Part shown: one piece after another, positions 43,087 through 53,357 of the stretch | Numbering within the stretch: the stretch's first letter is position 1 | Layout of the letters: the number at the start of each line of letters is the position of its first letter | Assembly (NCBI RefSeq): GCF_000518225.1 | Contig: NZ_JADE01000006.1 | Span: 62,001 to 126,000 of the forward strand | From: Helicobacter pametensis ATCC 51478 | GTDB lineage: Bacteria; Campylobacterota; Campylobacteria; Campylobacterales; Helicobacteraceae | Length of the DNA stretch: 64,000 bases | Reading direction: 5' to 3' | Position numbers and translations under genes: made by a program | Notes under the pieces: model-generated | The model's input: the letters and a program-made list of their open reading frames with translations, nothing else | The model's database searches: none | What the model was told of the DNA's origin: nothing

Positions 43087-43138
43087 CTTAGTGTCGTATC
43101 TAAAATGATCGATGAATACAAAGGAATAGGAGGCTTTA

Positions 43139-43645
43139 ATGTCAGATAAGAAGTCTCTCTCTACACTTTATTCCATTTTTGTCATTTTTGCTGTTTTTAT
43201 CGTAGCTGGAGGGATTTATACCTTTTATAACGCACAAGGATTTTCCTACTTTAGCAATGATTCTAAGGCTTGCAATAATTGCCATATCATGAATGAAGTG
43301 TATGCAGATTATATGAGCGGACCTCATAGCAAAGAGATTGATGGGAAACCTAGGGCAACTTGTGCTGAGTGTCATCTTCCCCATGATTTTATTCCCAAAT
43401 GGATTGCCAAGGCTCAGAGTGGTTTAAGTCATGCGTATGCCTTTACTTTCAAGCTTGAAGATTTGCCTACAAATTTAAGTGCGACACCAAAAAGTAAAGA
43501 GATGATTCAGCAAGCTTGCATCAATTGTCATTCTGATTTTTCAGAGAATGCAATCAATGCAACAGCCATTCCCCAGCATGGAGGCAGAGACGCGCTCAGT
43601 TGTGTTTCTTGTCACAAAGATGTAGGACATAGAAGAAGTTTTTAA
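43139..43645 (+). CDS. nrfH: Cytochrome c nitrite reductase membrane subunit NrfH
   Basis: The 168-residue NapC/NrfH-type quinol dehydrogenase has one N-terminal membrane anchor (IFVIFAVFIVAGGIYTFY). Four haem sites follow: CNNCH, CAECH, CINCH and CVSCH. It oxidises menaquinol and passes electrons to NrfA in the periplasm. ATAGGAGG precedes the start, and nrfA begins 9 bp after its stop. Confidence 0.95.
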   Translation: MSDKKSLSTLYSIFVIFAVFIVAGGIYTFYNAQGFSYFSNDSKACNNCHIMNEVYADYMSGPHSKEIDGKPRATCAECHLPHDFIPKWIAKAQSGLSHAYAFTFKLEDLPTNLSATPKSKEMIQQACINCHSDFSENAINATAIPQHGGRDALSCVSCHKDVGHRRSF

Positions 43646-43654
43646 GGAGAGAAT

Positions 43655-45403
43655 ATGCATAAGACAAAGGTCGTTTTTTTGATTTTGATTTCAGCATGTG
43701 TTGCTGTTGGATTATTTTGGCTCAATTCAGACATCAGTGCCAAAAAGGCTCAAAGTTTTACAACTTCAGCCAATTTGGCCAAGATGAGTGATGAGAATCC
43801 AGATTTTGCCGAATGGGGGAAAAATTTCCCAGAGCATCTAGATATGTATATGAAGATGAAAGACTCGACATATACTGCGACAAATTTTGCAGGAAGTTAT
43901 CCCTATAGCAAAATCAATCGCTATCCCCAGCTCACAATGTTTTGGGATGGATATGCTTTTAAGTTTGACTACAATCAAAATAGAAGCCATTATTACTCTC
44001 AAATCGATCAATTAGAGACTTTGAGAAACAATAAAAAATTCTTAAATGCTCATGGTTTGACCAAGTTTGATGGACAGCCTGGAGCTTGTTTGAATTGTCA
44101 CTCAGGAAATGTTCCAAAGCTTGTCAAAAAGCTAGGATGGGTTGAGTTCAACACGACAAAGTATTGGACTATCACCAAGATGATGGAAGGTCCAAATGAT
44201 GTGCATGGCAAAAAAATGGGGAGCACCTGTGCAGACTGCCATAGTCCAGATGATATGAGTTTGCGCCTCACACGACCAGCTGCGATCAATGCACTTGTGA
44301 GTAGGGGATATGAAAAGGATGAAAAGCATGGCATCAAGGCAAGTCGTCAAGAAATGAGAACTTTGGTTTGCGCACAATGTCATGTCGAGTATTACAACAA
44401 GCCAACTGGACAAAAAGTCAAGATCAAAGTCGAAACAAACTATCAAGAAATCAATGAGCTCAAAGATGGCAATCGACTTGTAGAAAAAGAAGCAAATGGA
44501 ATCGAGCTTGCTTTCCCATGGGCGATGTGGAAAAAGGGTGAGCCTTTTAGAATCGAGATGCTAGATGAGTATTATGAGAGTGTGAGAGATATTTTCCCAC
44601 AAGATTTTGTCCATGCAAGCACAAAGGCTCCAATCATCAAGATTCAGCATCCTGAGACTGAGCTCTATTCAGGCAGTGTGCATGCGAGTAATGGTGTGAG
44701 CTGTGCAGATTGTCATATGCCCTATATCAGAAGTGGAAGCAAAAAGGTCAGCAATCACTTTATCGCCTCTCCCTTGCTTGATGTCAATGCATCTTGTAAG
44801 TCTTGCCATACACAAAGTGAGGATTATCTCAAAAAACAAGTGCTTGATATTCAGACAGCAAGTGCTTACAACATCAGAAGTGCAGAATATGCTGTGGCAA
44901 GCTTGATCAAAGACATCACGACATTGCGAGCAGAGCTTGCAAAACTTCCAAAATTTGCCAAGATCAAAGATGCAAACAAAAGAGATCAAGCGATCACTGA
45001 TGCGATTAAACCCGCACTAGAGATGCATCGCAAAAGCCAGATTAGGGCGGATTTTATGAATGCAGAGAATTCTTCAGGATTCCACAATCCAAGAGAGGCA
45101 GCTAGGATCTCTCTTCAAGGTGTGCAGTATGCCAAGCAAGGTCAAGAGCTTGTCGTAAGCATTGGTGCCAAATATGGAATCAAAATTACCCCAAGCAATC
45201 TTGGGTTTGAGGATATGAGAAAGATCGCTCCAAGTCCTGTCACAATCAATGGAAAGCGATATTATGAAGCTCCATTGCAAGATGACACACCAAAAGAGCT
45301 TTTAGAACTTGATAAAAATCTTGTGCCTTTCAATTATGAAAAAATCAATGCAACAATCAAAGGCAAAAGTGCTCAAGATCCTTTTTATCAAGCAAAACAC
45401 TGA
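43655..45403 (+). CDS. nrfA: Ammonia-forming cytochrome c nitrite reductase NrfA
   Basis: The 582-residue periplasmic pentahaem enzyme reduces nitrite to ammonium with six electrons and also detoxifies NO. The signal anchor VVFLILISACVAVGLFWL is followed by haem motifs CLNCH (about 144), CADCH (about 192), CAQCH (about 239), CADCH (about 349) and CKSCH (about 381). The active-site haem 1 motif is CXXCH instead of the CXXCK of Wolinella and E. coli, a variant also known from Campylobacter jejuni. It is longer than the 478-residue E. coli enzyme because of an extended C-terminal region. A strong terminator follows. Confidence 0.93.
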   Translation: MHKTKVVFLILISACVAVGLFWLNSDISAKKAQSFTTSANLAKMSDENPDFAEWGKNFPEHLDMYMKMKDSTYTATNFAGSYPYSKINRYPQLTMFWDGYAFKFDYNQNRSHYYSQIDQLETLRNNKKFLNAHGLTKFDGQPGACLNCHSGNVPKLVKKLGWVEFNTTKYWTITKMMEGPNDVHGKKMGSTCADCHSPDDMSLRLTRPAAINALVSRGYEKDEKHGIKASRQEMRTLVCAQCHVEYYNKPTGQKVKIKVETNYQEINELKDGNRLVEKEANGIELAFPWAMWKKGEPFRIEMLDEYYESVRDIFPQDFVHASTKAPIIKIQHPETELYSGSVHASNGVSCADCHMPYIRSGSKKVSNHFIASPLLDVNASCKSCHTQSEDYLKKQVLDIQTASAYNIRSAEYAVASLIKDITTLRAELAKLPKFAKIKDANKRDQAITDAIKPALEMHRKSQIRADFMNAENSSGFHNPREAARISLQGVQYAKQGQELVVSIGAKYGIKITPSNLGFEDMRKIAPSPVTINGKRYYEAPLQDDTPKELLELDKNLVPFNYEKINATIKGKSAQDPFYQAKH

Positions 45404-45435
45404 TTTTGCTCTCCTTCTTAGGTGATGCTTACCCT

Positions 45436-45470
45436 CCCCCAATCCTTTGGGGGGATTCTCTCTTTTTGTT
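45436..45470 (+). terminator. Intrinsic terminator of nrfHA
   Basis: CCCCCAA (45436-45442), loop TCCT and TTGGGGG (45447-45453) form a GC-rich stem, followed after CTCTC by TTTTTGTTTT. It is the clearest intrinsic terminator in the window and separates nrfHA from gpsA and the autotransporter block. Confidence 0.85.
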
Positions 45471-45639
45471 TTAGAAATAAAAGTTTGATTTAGTCTTGAT
45501 CTTTAAATCTTTAGGATTATTTTGATGCAAGCAAATATCCTGTCTCTTGCGAGGATTCTGTCTGAAAAATATAGAAGTGCTGAAAAAGGGAATTATTTTT
45601 GTTTGTATCCACTCTAAAAAACAAAATGGATGATGTCGT

Positions 45640-46569
45640 ATGAAGAAAATTGGTGTATTTGGAGGGGGGTCTTGGGGGAGGGCTTTGGCATTTGCCCTTT
45701 CCATTGAGAATGAAGTCAGAATCTGTTCGCGCCGTCCCCTTGAGCTTCCAAAAAGTCCAAATCCCATCATTCAAGCTCCCCTGCAAGAGATGATGGAGTG
45801 CGATTATTATGTCGTGGCGATCGCATCCTTTGCACTTAGAGAATGGCTTGAGCATATCTTTGTGCCAACTTTTGCCACACAAAATCCCACAAGAGAACCC
45901 AAGATCTTGTGTGCCAGCAAGGGGGTTGAAGAGGAGAGTGGGGCATTTGTCAGTGATATTTTTCAGCATTTTTTCCCCTCTCTCTCACTCTGTTTTCTTT
46001 CAGGTCCTAGCTTTGCCTCTGAGATTTTGCAGGGACTTCCCTGTGCACTTGTGATCAACTCGCTCAATATCCCTCTAGCAAGAGAGTTTAGGGAATTGAT
46101 GCCAAGTTTTATCAAAACCTATGTGAGTCCTGATATCGTGGGGGGAGAGGTCTCTGGAGCTTACAAAAATGTCATAGCAATCGCTGGAGGGATCAGCGAT
46201 GGTCTTGGGCTTGGGGGCAATGCCAAGGCTTCTCTTTTGGCACGAGGATTGGTGGAGATGTGTCGATTTGGAGAGCATTTTGGAGCCAAAATGGAGACAT
46301 TTTTGGGGCTTAGTGGGGCTGGAGATTTGTTTTTGACTTCAAGTTCGACGCTTTCAAGAAATTATCGCGTGGGGTTAGGACTAGCTCAAGGGAAGCAAAT
46401 AGAGCAGATTCTTAGAGAGCTTGGAGAAGTGGCTGAGGGGGTAAGAAGTGCTAGAGCTATTTCTCAGATTGGCAAAAAAGAGGGGATTTACACCCCCATT
46501 GCCTCTGAGGTGCAAAAAATCATCGAGGGTAAGAATCCACAAGAGAGCTTGAAGGCATTGATGAGATAA
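45640..46569 (+). CDS. gpsA: Glycerol-3-phosphate dehydrogenase [NAD(P)+]
   Basis: The 309-residue enzyme makes sn-glycerol-3-phosphate for phospholipids. It has the N-terminal Rossmann motif [40 protein letters not shown] and the catalytic lysine region [27 protein letters not shown]. The stop codon's last base is the first base of the next gene (TAATG), so this housekeeping gene is translationally coupled to the autotransporter series. No clear promoter is seen in the 170 bp after the nrfA terminator. Confidence 0.93.
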   Translation: MKKIGVFGGGSWGRALAFALSIENEVRICSRRPLELPKSPNPIIQAPLQEMMECDYYVVAIASFALREWLEHIFVPTFATQNPTREPKILCASKGVEEESGAFVSDIFQHFFPSLSLCFLSGPSFASEILQGLPCALVINSLNIPLAREFRELMPSFIKTYVSPDIVGGEVSGAYKNVIAIAGGISDGLGLGGNAKASLLARGLVEMCRFGEHFGAKMETFLGLSGAGDLFLTSSSTLSRNYRVGLGLAQGKQIEQILRELGEVAEGVRSARAISQIGKKEGIYTPIASEVQKIIEGKNPQESLKALMR

Positions 46570-49538
46570 TGAAGAAAACTTTGAGGTTATGTTTTTTGAG
46601 TTCTGTGCTTGCACAATCTCTTTATGCAATTGATGGAACCCAATGGAGTGATTTGGATCTAATAGATAGAGATTTGACGATCAATGAAAATAGCACACTC
46701 ACAATTACATCAGTTGCTGCCCCTGATCGAAGAGGTCAATTCTTTGATCAAAATATTACTTTTAATCGTAATTTATTGATTCATCTCATTGTTAATCTGC
46801 AGGGGGCAAACCAAACGACTCCAATTTATCAGCTTAGCAATAATCAGCGCAATTCTTTTAGTGGTTCGGGATTATTGCAAGTTGTGATTGATGCCACTGG
46901 AGGAAACTATGCAAAGAGTGTTTTTAATTTTGATAACTCGACTTTGGTGATCAGCAATAAGACACATATCTCAGCTAGAAATCAAAGCCAAATTTTCTCA
47001 ATTTTTAGAATGGGCAACACCAATGGTCAAATGGCTACACTTGAGACAGAATCAGACTTGATCGTTGATTTGTCCAACACACAAGGGGTATTTGGGGTTG
47101 ATGGTACTTCGATTCGGGGGCGAAGGGCGATTTTTGATAATTCAGGGTTTACTAATATCAATACGCGAAATTCCACAACAGCACTTATTCAGCTCAATGG
47201 TGATATCTTTAATAGCGGGCATTTTTCTCTTAAGCTTTTGAACTCTCAGTCATTTTTTAGAGGGCATTATGATGTCTCTAGTGCTAATTCATCGGGGACC
47301 TTTACTCTGCAAAATGGAGCACGCATGGAGAGTGAAATTCTCTTCACTCCAGGTGCAAATGGGACTAGGTTTGACCTAGGCTTACACTCAAAATCTATTG
47401 CCAGGCTTAAAACCACCTTTCAAAGTCCAAATAGTCATTATGAAATCAGGGCAAATGATTCTTTGCTGTATGCTGATTTTGTTTATGAGAATCCAAACAA
47501 TCTTCCTGCTGAATTTAGAGCTCAGGGGAAAATCACTTTGGATAATGGAGCGGTTTGGTATCTAAGCCAGAGCAATACGATTGATTATCTAGAGGTTAAT
47601 AATGATATTTCCAAGATCACGCGCGAGAATCTCAAAGCCATCGATGGCCTCTCTGCTGTTGATATGAGGTTTAGAGATCAGGGTAGAGAATTGAGAGATG
47701 ATCTTAGGATCACAGCAGATAATCGCTATGTGTTAAAGGCAGGTCAAATCAGGGGATCAAATGGGGTGTTTAGAATCTATGGTGTGTTTAATCGTGAGGG
47801 ATGGACACCTCAAGGTAATATGGGAGAAGATAACTTTGAGACAATCGCCACAGATCAAATCGTTGCTGGGCAATTTTTTGACACACATTATATGCAGGTG
47901 TTTTGGAATGCAAACAATCTAGATAAAAGCATGCTCAATCAAAATCTTGAGCATTACAAGATCGTCGTAGCCAAGCAAAATAATAATGACCCTACATCAG
48001 AGCTCATTGGCGCTGTGACACCCATTGGCCTCTATAACTACATCACAAATCTCAAAAAAGAATCCATGCAATATACGACAGATGATGGGACATTGGGTAT
48101 GGGGTGGCAATGGATTGTCTCCAATGTTCAGAGGGCAGATAACTCCTATCTCTCAAGATTGCTTGATTCTCTTTTCCAATCCCAATACCGCATCTTCAAA
48201 ATGGAGAGTGATACATTCAATCAGCGTATGGGAGAATTGCGTGATATGGTGAGGGTGCATGGAGTATGGCTTAGGACAAAATATGGTCGTTTTAGTTCCA
48301 AATCCACACCCCAAACCACTGCCTCATGGGATGAGTTCACATCCATCTGGGCAGGATATGATCAAAACTTCACCGTGCTTGGTGGGAAAAACTTCCTAGG
48401 AATCGCACTCAATACCACAGCATTCAGAAATCATGGGATTGCTGAGGGGGATGATTTTAGTGGAGAGAGCTATTATGCAAGCTCTAGAAGTTATGGAATC
48501 TCTGTGTATGACACCTATATCTTTGATAATGGATTTTATATTGATTCCTTGCTTAAGTATTATCTGACCAATAATGACATAGCAATCCGCTCAGAGGTGC
48601 TTGCTGATAACTATCCTAAGTTTTTGACCCATGGACTTGTGGGATCTTTGGAGGTTGGCAAAAAGTTTAGACTACCTATCAGAACCCCAGATTTTGCCAA
48701 TAGCTTTTATTATTTGAGGCCAGAGCTTCAATTTACATTTGGTTTCATTAGTGGCACAGATTGGACATTTCATGATTGGACCAACCAAGCAGTAAAGGCA
48801 CGCCTAGATTATGACATCCCTGCCAATTTTAGAGCGGGATTGATGTTTGGACGCGAATTCAACAAAACTTTTCTTAAAGGAGATATTTATTTTGGGACTA
48901 GTGTGGAGTATGACATCAACACAGGGGGGGATTTGAGGCTAGAGGATTTCTTGGATAAGATGACTTTGGTGCACAAAGACAACTTCACTTGGAGGATCAA
49001 TGCTGGAACCAACCTCATCCTCAATGAATATTGGAGGATCTATTTTGATATCGATACTTCATTTTTTGGGCAGATTAGCTCTACTTTCACACTCAATGGA
49101 GGAGTGAGGATCAATTTTGGGCGACTTCATCCAGTGATGCCCTATGTCACTCCAGATCGAGAGGTATTTGATCCTGAAATGTATCGCAAAGATCGCAGAA
49201 CGATTCCAGAGGTGCAAAACTATGAAACTCAAGGGATTTTGGATAATTATAGTGGAGTGAGAAAGAAAAGGAATTTCTACAAGCCTCCAGTCAAAATCAA
49301 ACAAAGACCCTATGGAGGAGTTCGCCCCAATGAGCCCATCCAATATGGAATCACTCCTCAGGTCAAAGAAGTGCCCAAAAATGAGCCTGTTTTCATCGAT
49401 AACCCAACCTCTATCCAAGCACCTGAGAAAAATTACAAAAGAGATGCGACGACGCCGATATCTCCAAGTGTGATTCCTCAAAATACGCGTGATATGCAAA
49501 GCATCAGAGAAGGACTAAATAAGGGCTATCAAAAGTGA
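46569..49538 (+). CDS. Autotransporter-family protein, 989 residues, with post-barrel tail
   Basis: The protein has a signal peptide ending near SLYA-IDGTQW and a beta-rich passenger (about 21-540). A pre-barrel helix follows (SRLLDSLFQSQYRIFKMES, about 535-560), and then a beta-barrel translocator of about 290 residues ending GGVRINFGR (about 851). Classical type V barrels end at the final aromatic residue. Here 138 more residues follow, rich in Pro, Arg, Lys and Tyr, containing RRTIPEVQNYETQGIL. The tail would face the periplasm. The passenger lacks the nearby cysteine pair of its two larger neighbours. The next gene starts inside its stop (GTGA). Confidence 0.82.
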   Translation: MKKTLRLCFLSSVLAQSLYAIDGTQWSDLDLIDRDLTINENSTLTITSVAAPDRRGQFFDQNITFNRNLLIHLIVNLQGANQTTPIYQLSNNQRNSFSGSGLLQVVIDATGGNYAKSVFNFDNSTLVISNKTHISARNQSQIFSIFRMGNTNGQMATLETESDLIVDLSNTQGVFGVDGTSIRGRRAIFDNSGFTNINTRNSTTALIQLNGDIFNSGHFSLKLLNSQSFFRGHYDVSSANSSGTFTLQNGARMESEILFTPGANGTRFDLGLHSKSIARLKTTFQSPNSHYEIRANDSLLYADFVYENPNNLPAEFRAQGKITLDNGAVWYLSQSNTIDYLEVNNDISKITRENLKAIDGLSAVDMRFRDQGRELRDDLRITADNRYVLKAGQIRGSNGVFRIYGVFNREGWTPQGNMGEDNFETIATDQIVAGQFFDTHYMQVFWNANNLDKSMLNQNLEHYKIVVAKQNNNDPTSELIGAVTPIGLYNYITNLKKESMQYTTDDGTLGMGWQWIVSNVQRADNSYLSRLLDSLFQSQYRIFKMESDTFNQRMGELRDMVRVHGVWLRTKYGRFSSKSTPQTTASWDEFTSIWAGYDQNFTVLGGKNFLGIALNTTAFRNHGIAEGDDFSGESYYASSRSYGISVYDTYIFDNGFYIDSLLKYYLTNNDIAIRSEVLADNYPKFLTHGLVGSLEVGKKFRLPIRTPDFANSFYYLRPELQFTFGFISGTDWTFHDWTNQAVKARLDYDIPANFRAGLMFGREFNKTFLKGDIYFGTSVEYDINTGGDLRLEDFLDKMTLVHKDNFTWRINAGTNLILNEYWRIYFDIDTSFFGQISSTFTLNGGVRINFGRLHPVMPYVTPDREVFDPEMYRKDRRTIPEVQNYETQGILDNYSGVRKKRNFYKPPVKIKQRPYGGVRPNEPIQYGITPQVKEVPKNEPVFIDNPTSIQAPEKNYKRDATTPISPSVIPQNTRDMQSIREGLNKGYQK

Positions 49539-50758
49539 AAAAAACACTCATTCTTTATCTATCGTGTTGTTTGTCCTTGAGTGCTAGCTCGCTTGATAAA
49601 ACGATCCAAGATCAGACTTTCAGTCTCTTTGCCTTGCATTCCAATGCCCTCTATACAGGGGATTTGAGGATGTATCGGTTTGATCATGGTATCTGGGGGG
49701 GTGTGCATTATGCCAAACAGAGCACCAAAGCATCTAAGGATTTGCTTGGCTCAAAGATGCATAGCATTTTGGCTCAAGGGGGATATGACCATGCCTTTGT
49801 CTTGAGGGGAGCACAGAATTTTTTGGGATTTGGGGTGGATTATAGTCATTCTTTTTTGGAAAGTGGATCTTTGCAAGGGCGAGCCAATGCCATCTCACTG
49901 ATGCTTTATGATACCTTTGTGCATCACAGTCATTTTTATATTCATTCTGTGATGAAATATACCTTTGCTATGCAGGATTATCAAACTCTCTCATTGAATG
50001 CCCACTCAATCATTGGGAATCTAGAGTTTGGCTATAGGGCAAATTTTGCATCTTTTCTTTTTTTTCAGCCCTTGGTGAGTGTGGGTGGGGGATTTGCCTC
50101 AAGTGTTTTGGATCTAGGGAATCATTATCCGATTTTTGCAAGAGCTGGAGGGTTTTTTGGGTTAAATTTTTTTGGTAATGTGCATGGAGATTTGGCGATT
50201 GGAGGATTTTTGAATTCTGATTTGTTTATCTCTCAAGATGCTTTGATTGAGCGCAAGAATCTGCGTCTTTTGCTCACCTTGGGAAGCAATATCCATATCC
50301 ACAAAAACTTCCGTCTCTTCCTTGGGGGATATATGGAGTTTTTTGGTGTTAGCAATGTGGATTATGGGGCAAGTGTGGGGATGAGGTTTTTGTTTGGTCA
50401 AAAACCTCACACTATCAAAAGATCTCCAAGTGATGCAAGGAATCTCAAGAGCATCCAGCAAGAGATGCTACATCAAGCACAGCTATCGCGTCAGCGTGTA
50501 CAGGAGCGAACATATCTCAAGCCCTATGAATTGCAAGAGCGCTATGAGACACAAGATCGTCGAGATTCACCATTTGTGCAAGATGAGATCAAGTATGACA
50601 AGCGCCAAAGAGAGATTCGAGAGCGTTCGCGCTGGATTGACACAAGGCAAAATGAGCAAAATTATCTTAAACGGGATTTTTCCTCCATCCACCAGCGGGA
50701 TATGGAGCGTATGAAATCCTACTATCGACGCGAGATAGAGAGAAAGTATGGCAAGTAA
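49535..50758 (+). CDS. Passenger-less autotransporter-like barrel, 407 residues
   Basis: GTG is the start, overlapping the upstream stop, after AAGGG. A signal peptide (about 1-19) leads almost directly to FSLFALHSNALYTGDLRMYRFDHGIWGGVHYAK, which aligns with the pre-barrel helix and first strand of the neighbouring autotransporters. The barrel ends GASVGMRFLFGQK (about 288). A 119-residue tail follows that is extremely rich in Arg, Glu and Gln (QRVQERTYLKPYELQERY, EIRERSRWID) and looks helical, unlike the Pro-rich tails of its neighbours. Without a passenger it may act as a helper, an anchor or an envelope-spanning link. Confidence 0.75.
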   Translation: MKKTLILYLSCCLSLSASSLDKTIQDQTFSLFALHSNALYTGDLRMYRFDHGIWGGVHYAKQSTKASKDLLGSKMHSILAQGGYDHAFVLRGAQNFLGFGVDYSHSFLESGSLQGRANAISLMLYDTFVHHSHFYIHSVMKYTFAMQDYQTLSLNAHSIIGNLEFGYRANFASFLFFQPLVSVGGGFASSVLDLGNHYPIFARAGGFFGLNFFGNVHGDLAIGGFLNSDLFISQDALIERKNLRLLLTLGSNIHIHKNFRLFLGGYMEFFGVSNVDYGASVGMRFLFGQKPHTIKRSPSDARNLKSIQQEMLHQAQLSRQRVQERTYLKPYELQERYETQDRRDSPFVQDEIKYDKRQREIRERSRWIDTRQNEQNYLKRDFSSIHQRDMERMKSYYRREIERKYGK

Positions 50759-53357
50759 AAAACTTCTGCTCTGTTTGAGTGCTGTATGGCTTTGGGGGAT
50801 GGAGATCAAGGATTGGAGCGAGCTTCCCCCAATAGGGATTACAGGTGATACTGTGGGGAATTTCAAGTATGATCAAACTGGGGTGAGCAAATATGTCTTA
50901 AATAAGCAGCTTTTCTTCATTGACCCTACAGTAACTTTGAGGATCAATGCCAATATCTCTGGGAATTGGACAAATGAGTCTTGTGGGGTGGTATTTTGCG
51001 CTGATGGCAACAAGGGGGATCAGAAAATCATTTCATTCAACAAAGGAAATGTGGTTTTTAATATCAATTCTTCAAATCTCACAGCACATGGTCTTGGATA
51101 TTTTGCACTCACTAATGGCTCTGAGGTAACAATCAATAGCAATCTTTTGATCAATTTTTGGCCTGGAAGCGCATCTTTGGATGGGGTGTTTAGGATGGAT
51201 GGATCAAGTTTGAATATCGAAGATGTAAACTTAAGTGTCGATGCTTGGGGGAAGACTTTGTTTAAAGGAGTGGGAGCCTCCAAAATCTCAATCAATCAAG
51301 GGGGGAATTATCAAAATCAAACCATCCGTCTATATGGAGATATGAGTTTGGGTGGAAATACAGAATTTGGATTGAAACTTGGGAATCAAAACTCTTATTA
51401 TGAAGGCAATATCAATCTCTCTGATAGCGCCAAACTAGATCTCTATCTTTTAAATTCAAGGGCAGTTATTTTGAACTACAAACAAAGTGAGCGCTCCGAT
51501 GGAAAGATTGAGCTTCACTCCTCCACTCTTGAAGCCACACTTGGCACTGCTAAGCAAACTGATCTTTTGATGCACTCTGGCTCTACTTGGAAAATGCAGG
51601 GCAATAGTGATATCAGAAATCTCACGATCCAATCTTCATCGATTGATTTTATGCTTGGGCGCTTTGGCCAGCCATTTTTTCAAAAAACCCTGAAAGCCAA
51701 TGCCTTGAGTGGAGCTGGCACATTTATCCTCTATGCTGATGTGCAAGATAAGCAAATCGATACATCCACTTTCGCCCAAGCCTCTGGTCATCATAAAGTC
51801 AAAGTGTTTTATAACCCTCATACTTTCACACAAGAGAAGGCAGCTGCCATCACAGAGCGAGACAATATGGTGGTCGCCACGATCAATACTGCTGATTCTC
51901 AAGCTACCTTTGAGGGCTTATCGACTGATATGGGGATCACAAGCTACAAAACCAATCTTGTATCACGCTTTCAAAATGGAAGCATCCAATGGCTGATCTC
52001 TAGCATCACTCCTGATGGAGATAGCCCACTTTCTAGAGTGCTAAGCACGGCTTTGAACACTTCTTATCGCTTATTTGATGTGACTAGCTCGACACTCGCT
52101 CTAAGGCTAGGGGATTTGAGGGATTATCCTAGAAATCATGGACTTTATGCGCGCTATATCGTGGGGCTTGGAGATCTCAAAGAGGGGAAAAACACCTTGC
52201 AAACTCAAGATGTTTGGATGAGTTTTGCAGGGGGGTATGATGTCAATAAACCGTATAGAAATCACACAGACTTTTTTGGAATCGGATTTGAGGTGAGCAT
52301 GATGGATTCTAAGAATGTGGCTTATGATTCTCAAACCCAAGCCTATGGTGCCAACCTCTACTACACCTCAATCTTTCATAATCGCTTCTACTATGATGTG
52401 ATTTTGAAATATGCCTTTTCACCCAATGCATTTGAATTTAACAATCTTTACAATCTCGCGGGCAAAGCCTCATTTGATGCACATTTGATCACGCTTGGAT
52501 TGGAAGTGGGTCAAAAGATCAGATTTAGTCAATCCAAGAACTTTTTTTATCTTGAGCCTCAGGGGAAACTCACAAGTGGAGTGATTTTGCCCACAGGCTT
52601 TGAGATCAGAGATGTGTATCAAGAGCGCATTGAGGGCAAACTCAAGATGCAAATCCCTCTCATCACTCGTGCTTCTTTGTATTTTGGATATGAGTGGAAT
52701 CAAGGATTTAGAGGGGATTTGAAGCTTGGGAGCTTCGTGGAGTATGCTTTGAGCAATGGTGGAGATATCTTTCTCAAAGATTCCAAAAGTGAGCTAAGCA
52801 AAAGCTTTGATGGGGATTTGGATGTGGGAGTATCGATGATGGGGAGCATCGAGGTAGAAAAATTTTTGAGAGTGTATATGCAGCTTGATTCGGAATTTTT
52901 GGGGGATTATGCATCCAATGTGGCATTTAATATGGGGGTGAGATGGAGCTTTGGGGAGCGTTTGGAAGAGAGGAGATCATCTCTCCCTAGACCTGCTGTG
53001 CCTCCCAAAGATATCACAAGATTCAAACTGCGCTATCAGTATAAACAGCCCCAACGCACCATCCCAGTCATCCAAGAAGATGAGGTGAGTAATATGAAGC
53101 ATCATGGCATCAGGCTCGATGAAGTAGAGAGGGAGTATCGCAAACCTCCAGCACGATCTGAGCCCTTGCTTCCAAATTCTGCTCCAGAGAGGAATGAGAT
53201 TCGCTTCTATCCACAGGATGGATATCGACCCAGTTACCCAAGAGAATCTCAAAAAGAGTATAATCGTGGGAATAGAAGGGATACATATATCCCGCAGTAT
53301 AGAGATAGTGTCGGCGTAAGCTCAGGTAGGATGTATAAGAGGGATAGCAAGCAGTGA
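50748..53357 (+). CDS. Autotransporter-family protein, 869 residues, with post-barrel tail
   Basis: A short signal peptide (MASKKLLLCLSAVWLWGM) is followed by a passenger (about 20-430) with SCGVVFCADG near residue 70, a closely spaced cysteine pair also present in the 2469-residue neighbour. The pre-barrel region is DSPLSRVLSTALNTSYRLFDVTSSTLALRLGDLRD (about 426-460). The barrel ends AFNMGVRWSFGE (about 737), and a 132-residue basic tail with PQRTIPVIQEDEV and many Pro, Arg and Tyr follows. It overlaps the upstream gene by 11 bp and the downstream gene by 4 bp. Confidence 0.82.
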   Translation: MASKKLLLCLSAVWLWGMEIKDWSELPPIGITGDTVGNFKYDQTGVSKYVLNKQLFFIDPTVTLRINANISGNWTNESCGVVFCADGNKGDQKIISFNKGNVVFNINSSNLTAHGLGYFALTNGSEVTINSNLLINFWPGSASLDGVFRMDGSSLNIEDVNLSVDAWGKTLFKGVGASKISINQGGNYQNQTIRLYGDMSLGGNTEFGLKLGNQNSYYEGNINLSDSAKLDLYLLNSRAVILNYKQSERSDGKIELHSSTLEATLGTAKQTDLLMHSGSTWKMQGNSDIRNLTIQSSSIDFMLGRFGQPFFQKTLKANALSGAGTFILYADVQDKQIDTSTFAQASGHHKVKVFYNPHTFTQEKAAAITERDNMVVATINTADSQATFEGLSTDMGITSYKTNLVSRFQNGSIQWLISSITPDGDSPLSRVLSTALNTSYRLFDVTSSTLALRLGDLRDYPRNHGLYARYIVGLGDLKEGKNTLQTQDVWMSFAGGYDVNKPYRNHTDFFGIGFEVSMMDSKNVAYDSQTQAYGANLYYTSIFHNRFYYDVILKYAFSPNAFEFNNLYNLAGKASFDAHLITLGLEVGQKIRFSQSKNFFYLEPQGKLTSGVILPTGFEIRDVYQERIEGKLKMQIPLITRASLYFGYEWNQGFRGDLKLGSFVEYALSNGGDIFLKDSKSELSKSFDGDLDVGVSMMGSIEVEKFLRVYMQLDSEFLGDYASNVAFNMGVRWSFGERLEERRSSLPRPAVPPKDITRFKLRYQYKQPQRTIPVIQEDEVSNMKHHGIRLDEVEREYRKPPARSEPLLPNSAPERNEIRFYPQDGYRPSYPRESQKEYNRGNRRDTYIPQYRDSVGVSSGRMYKRDSKQ

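Noticed and set aside
45471-45969. Minus-strand open frames overlapping the start of gpsA
   Set aside because: gpsA is unambiguous on the plus strand and the minus products show no recognisable domain.
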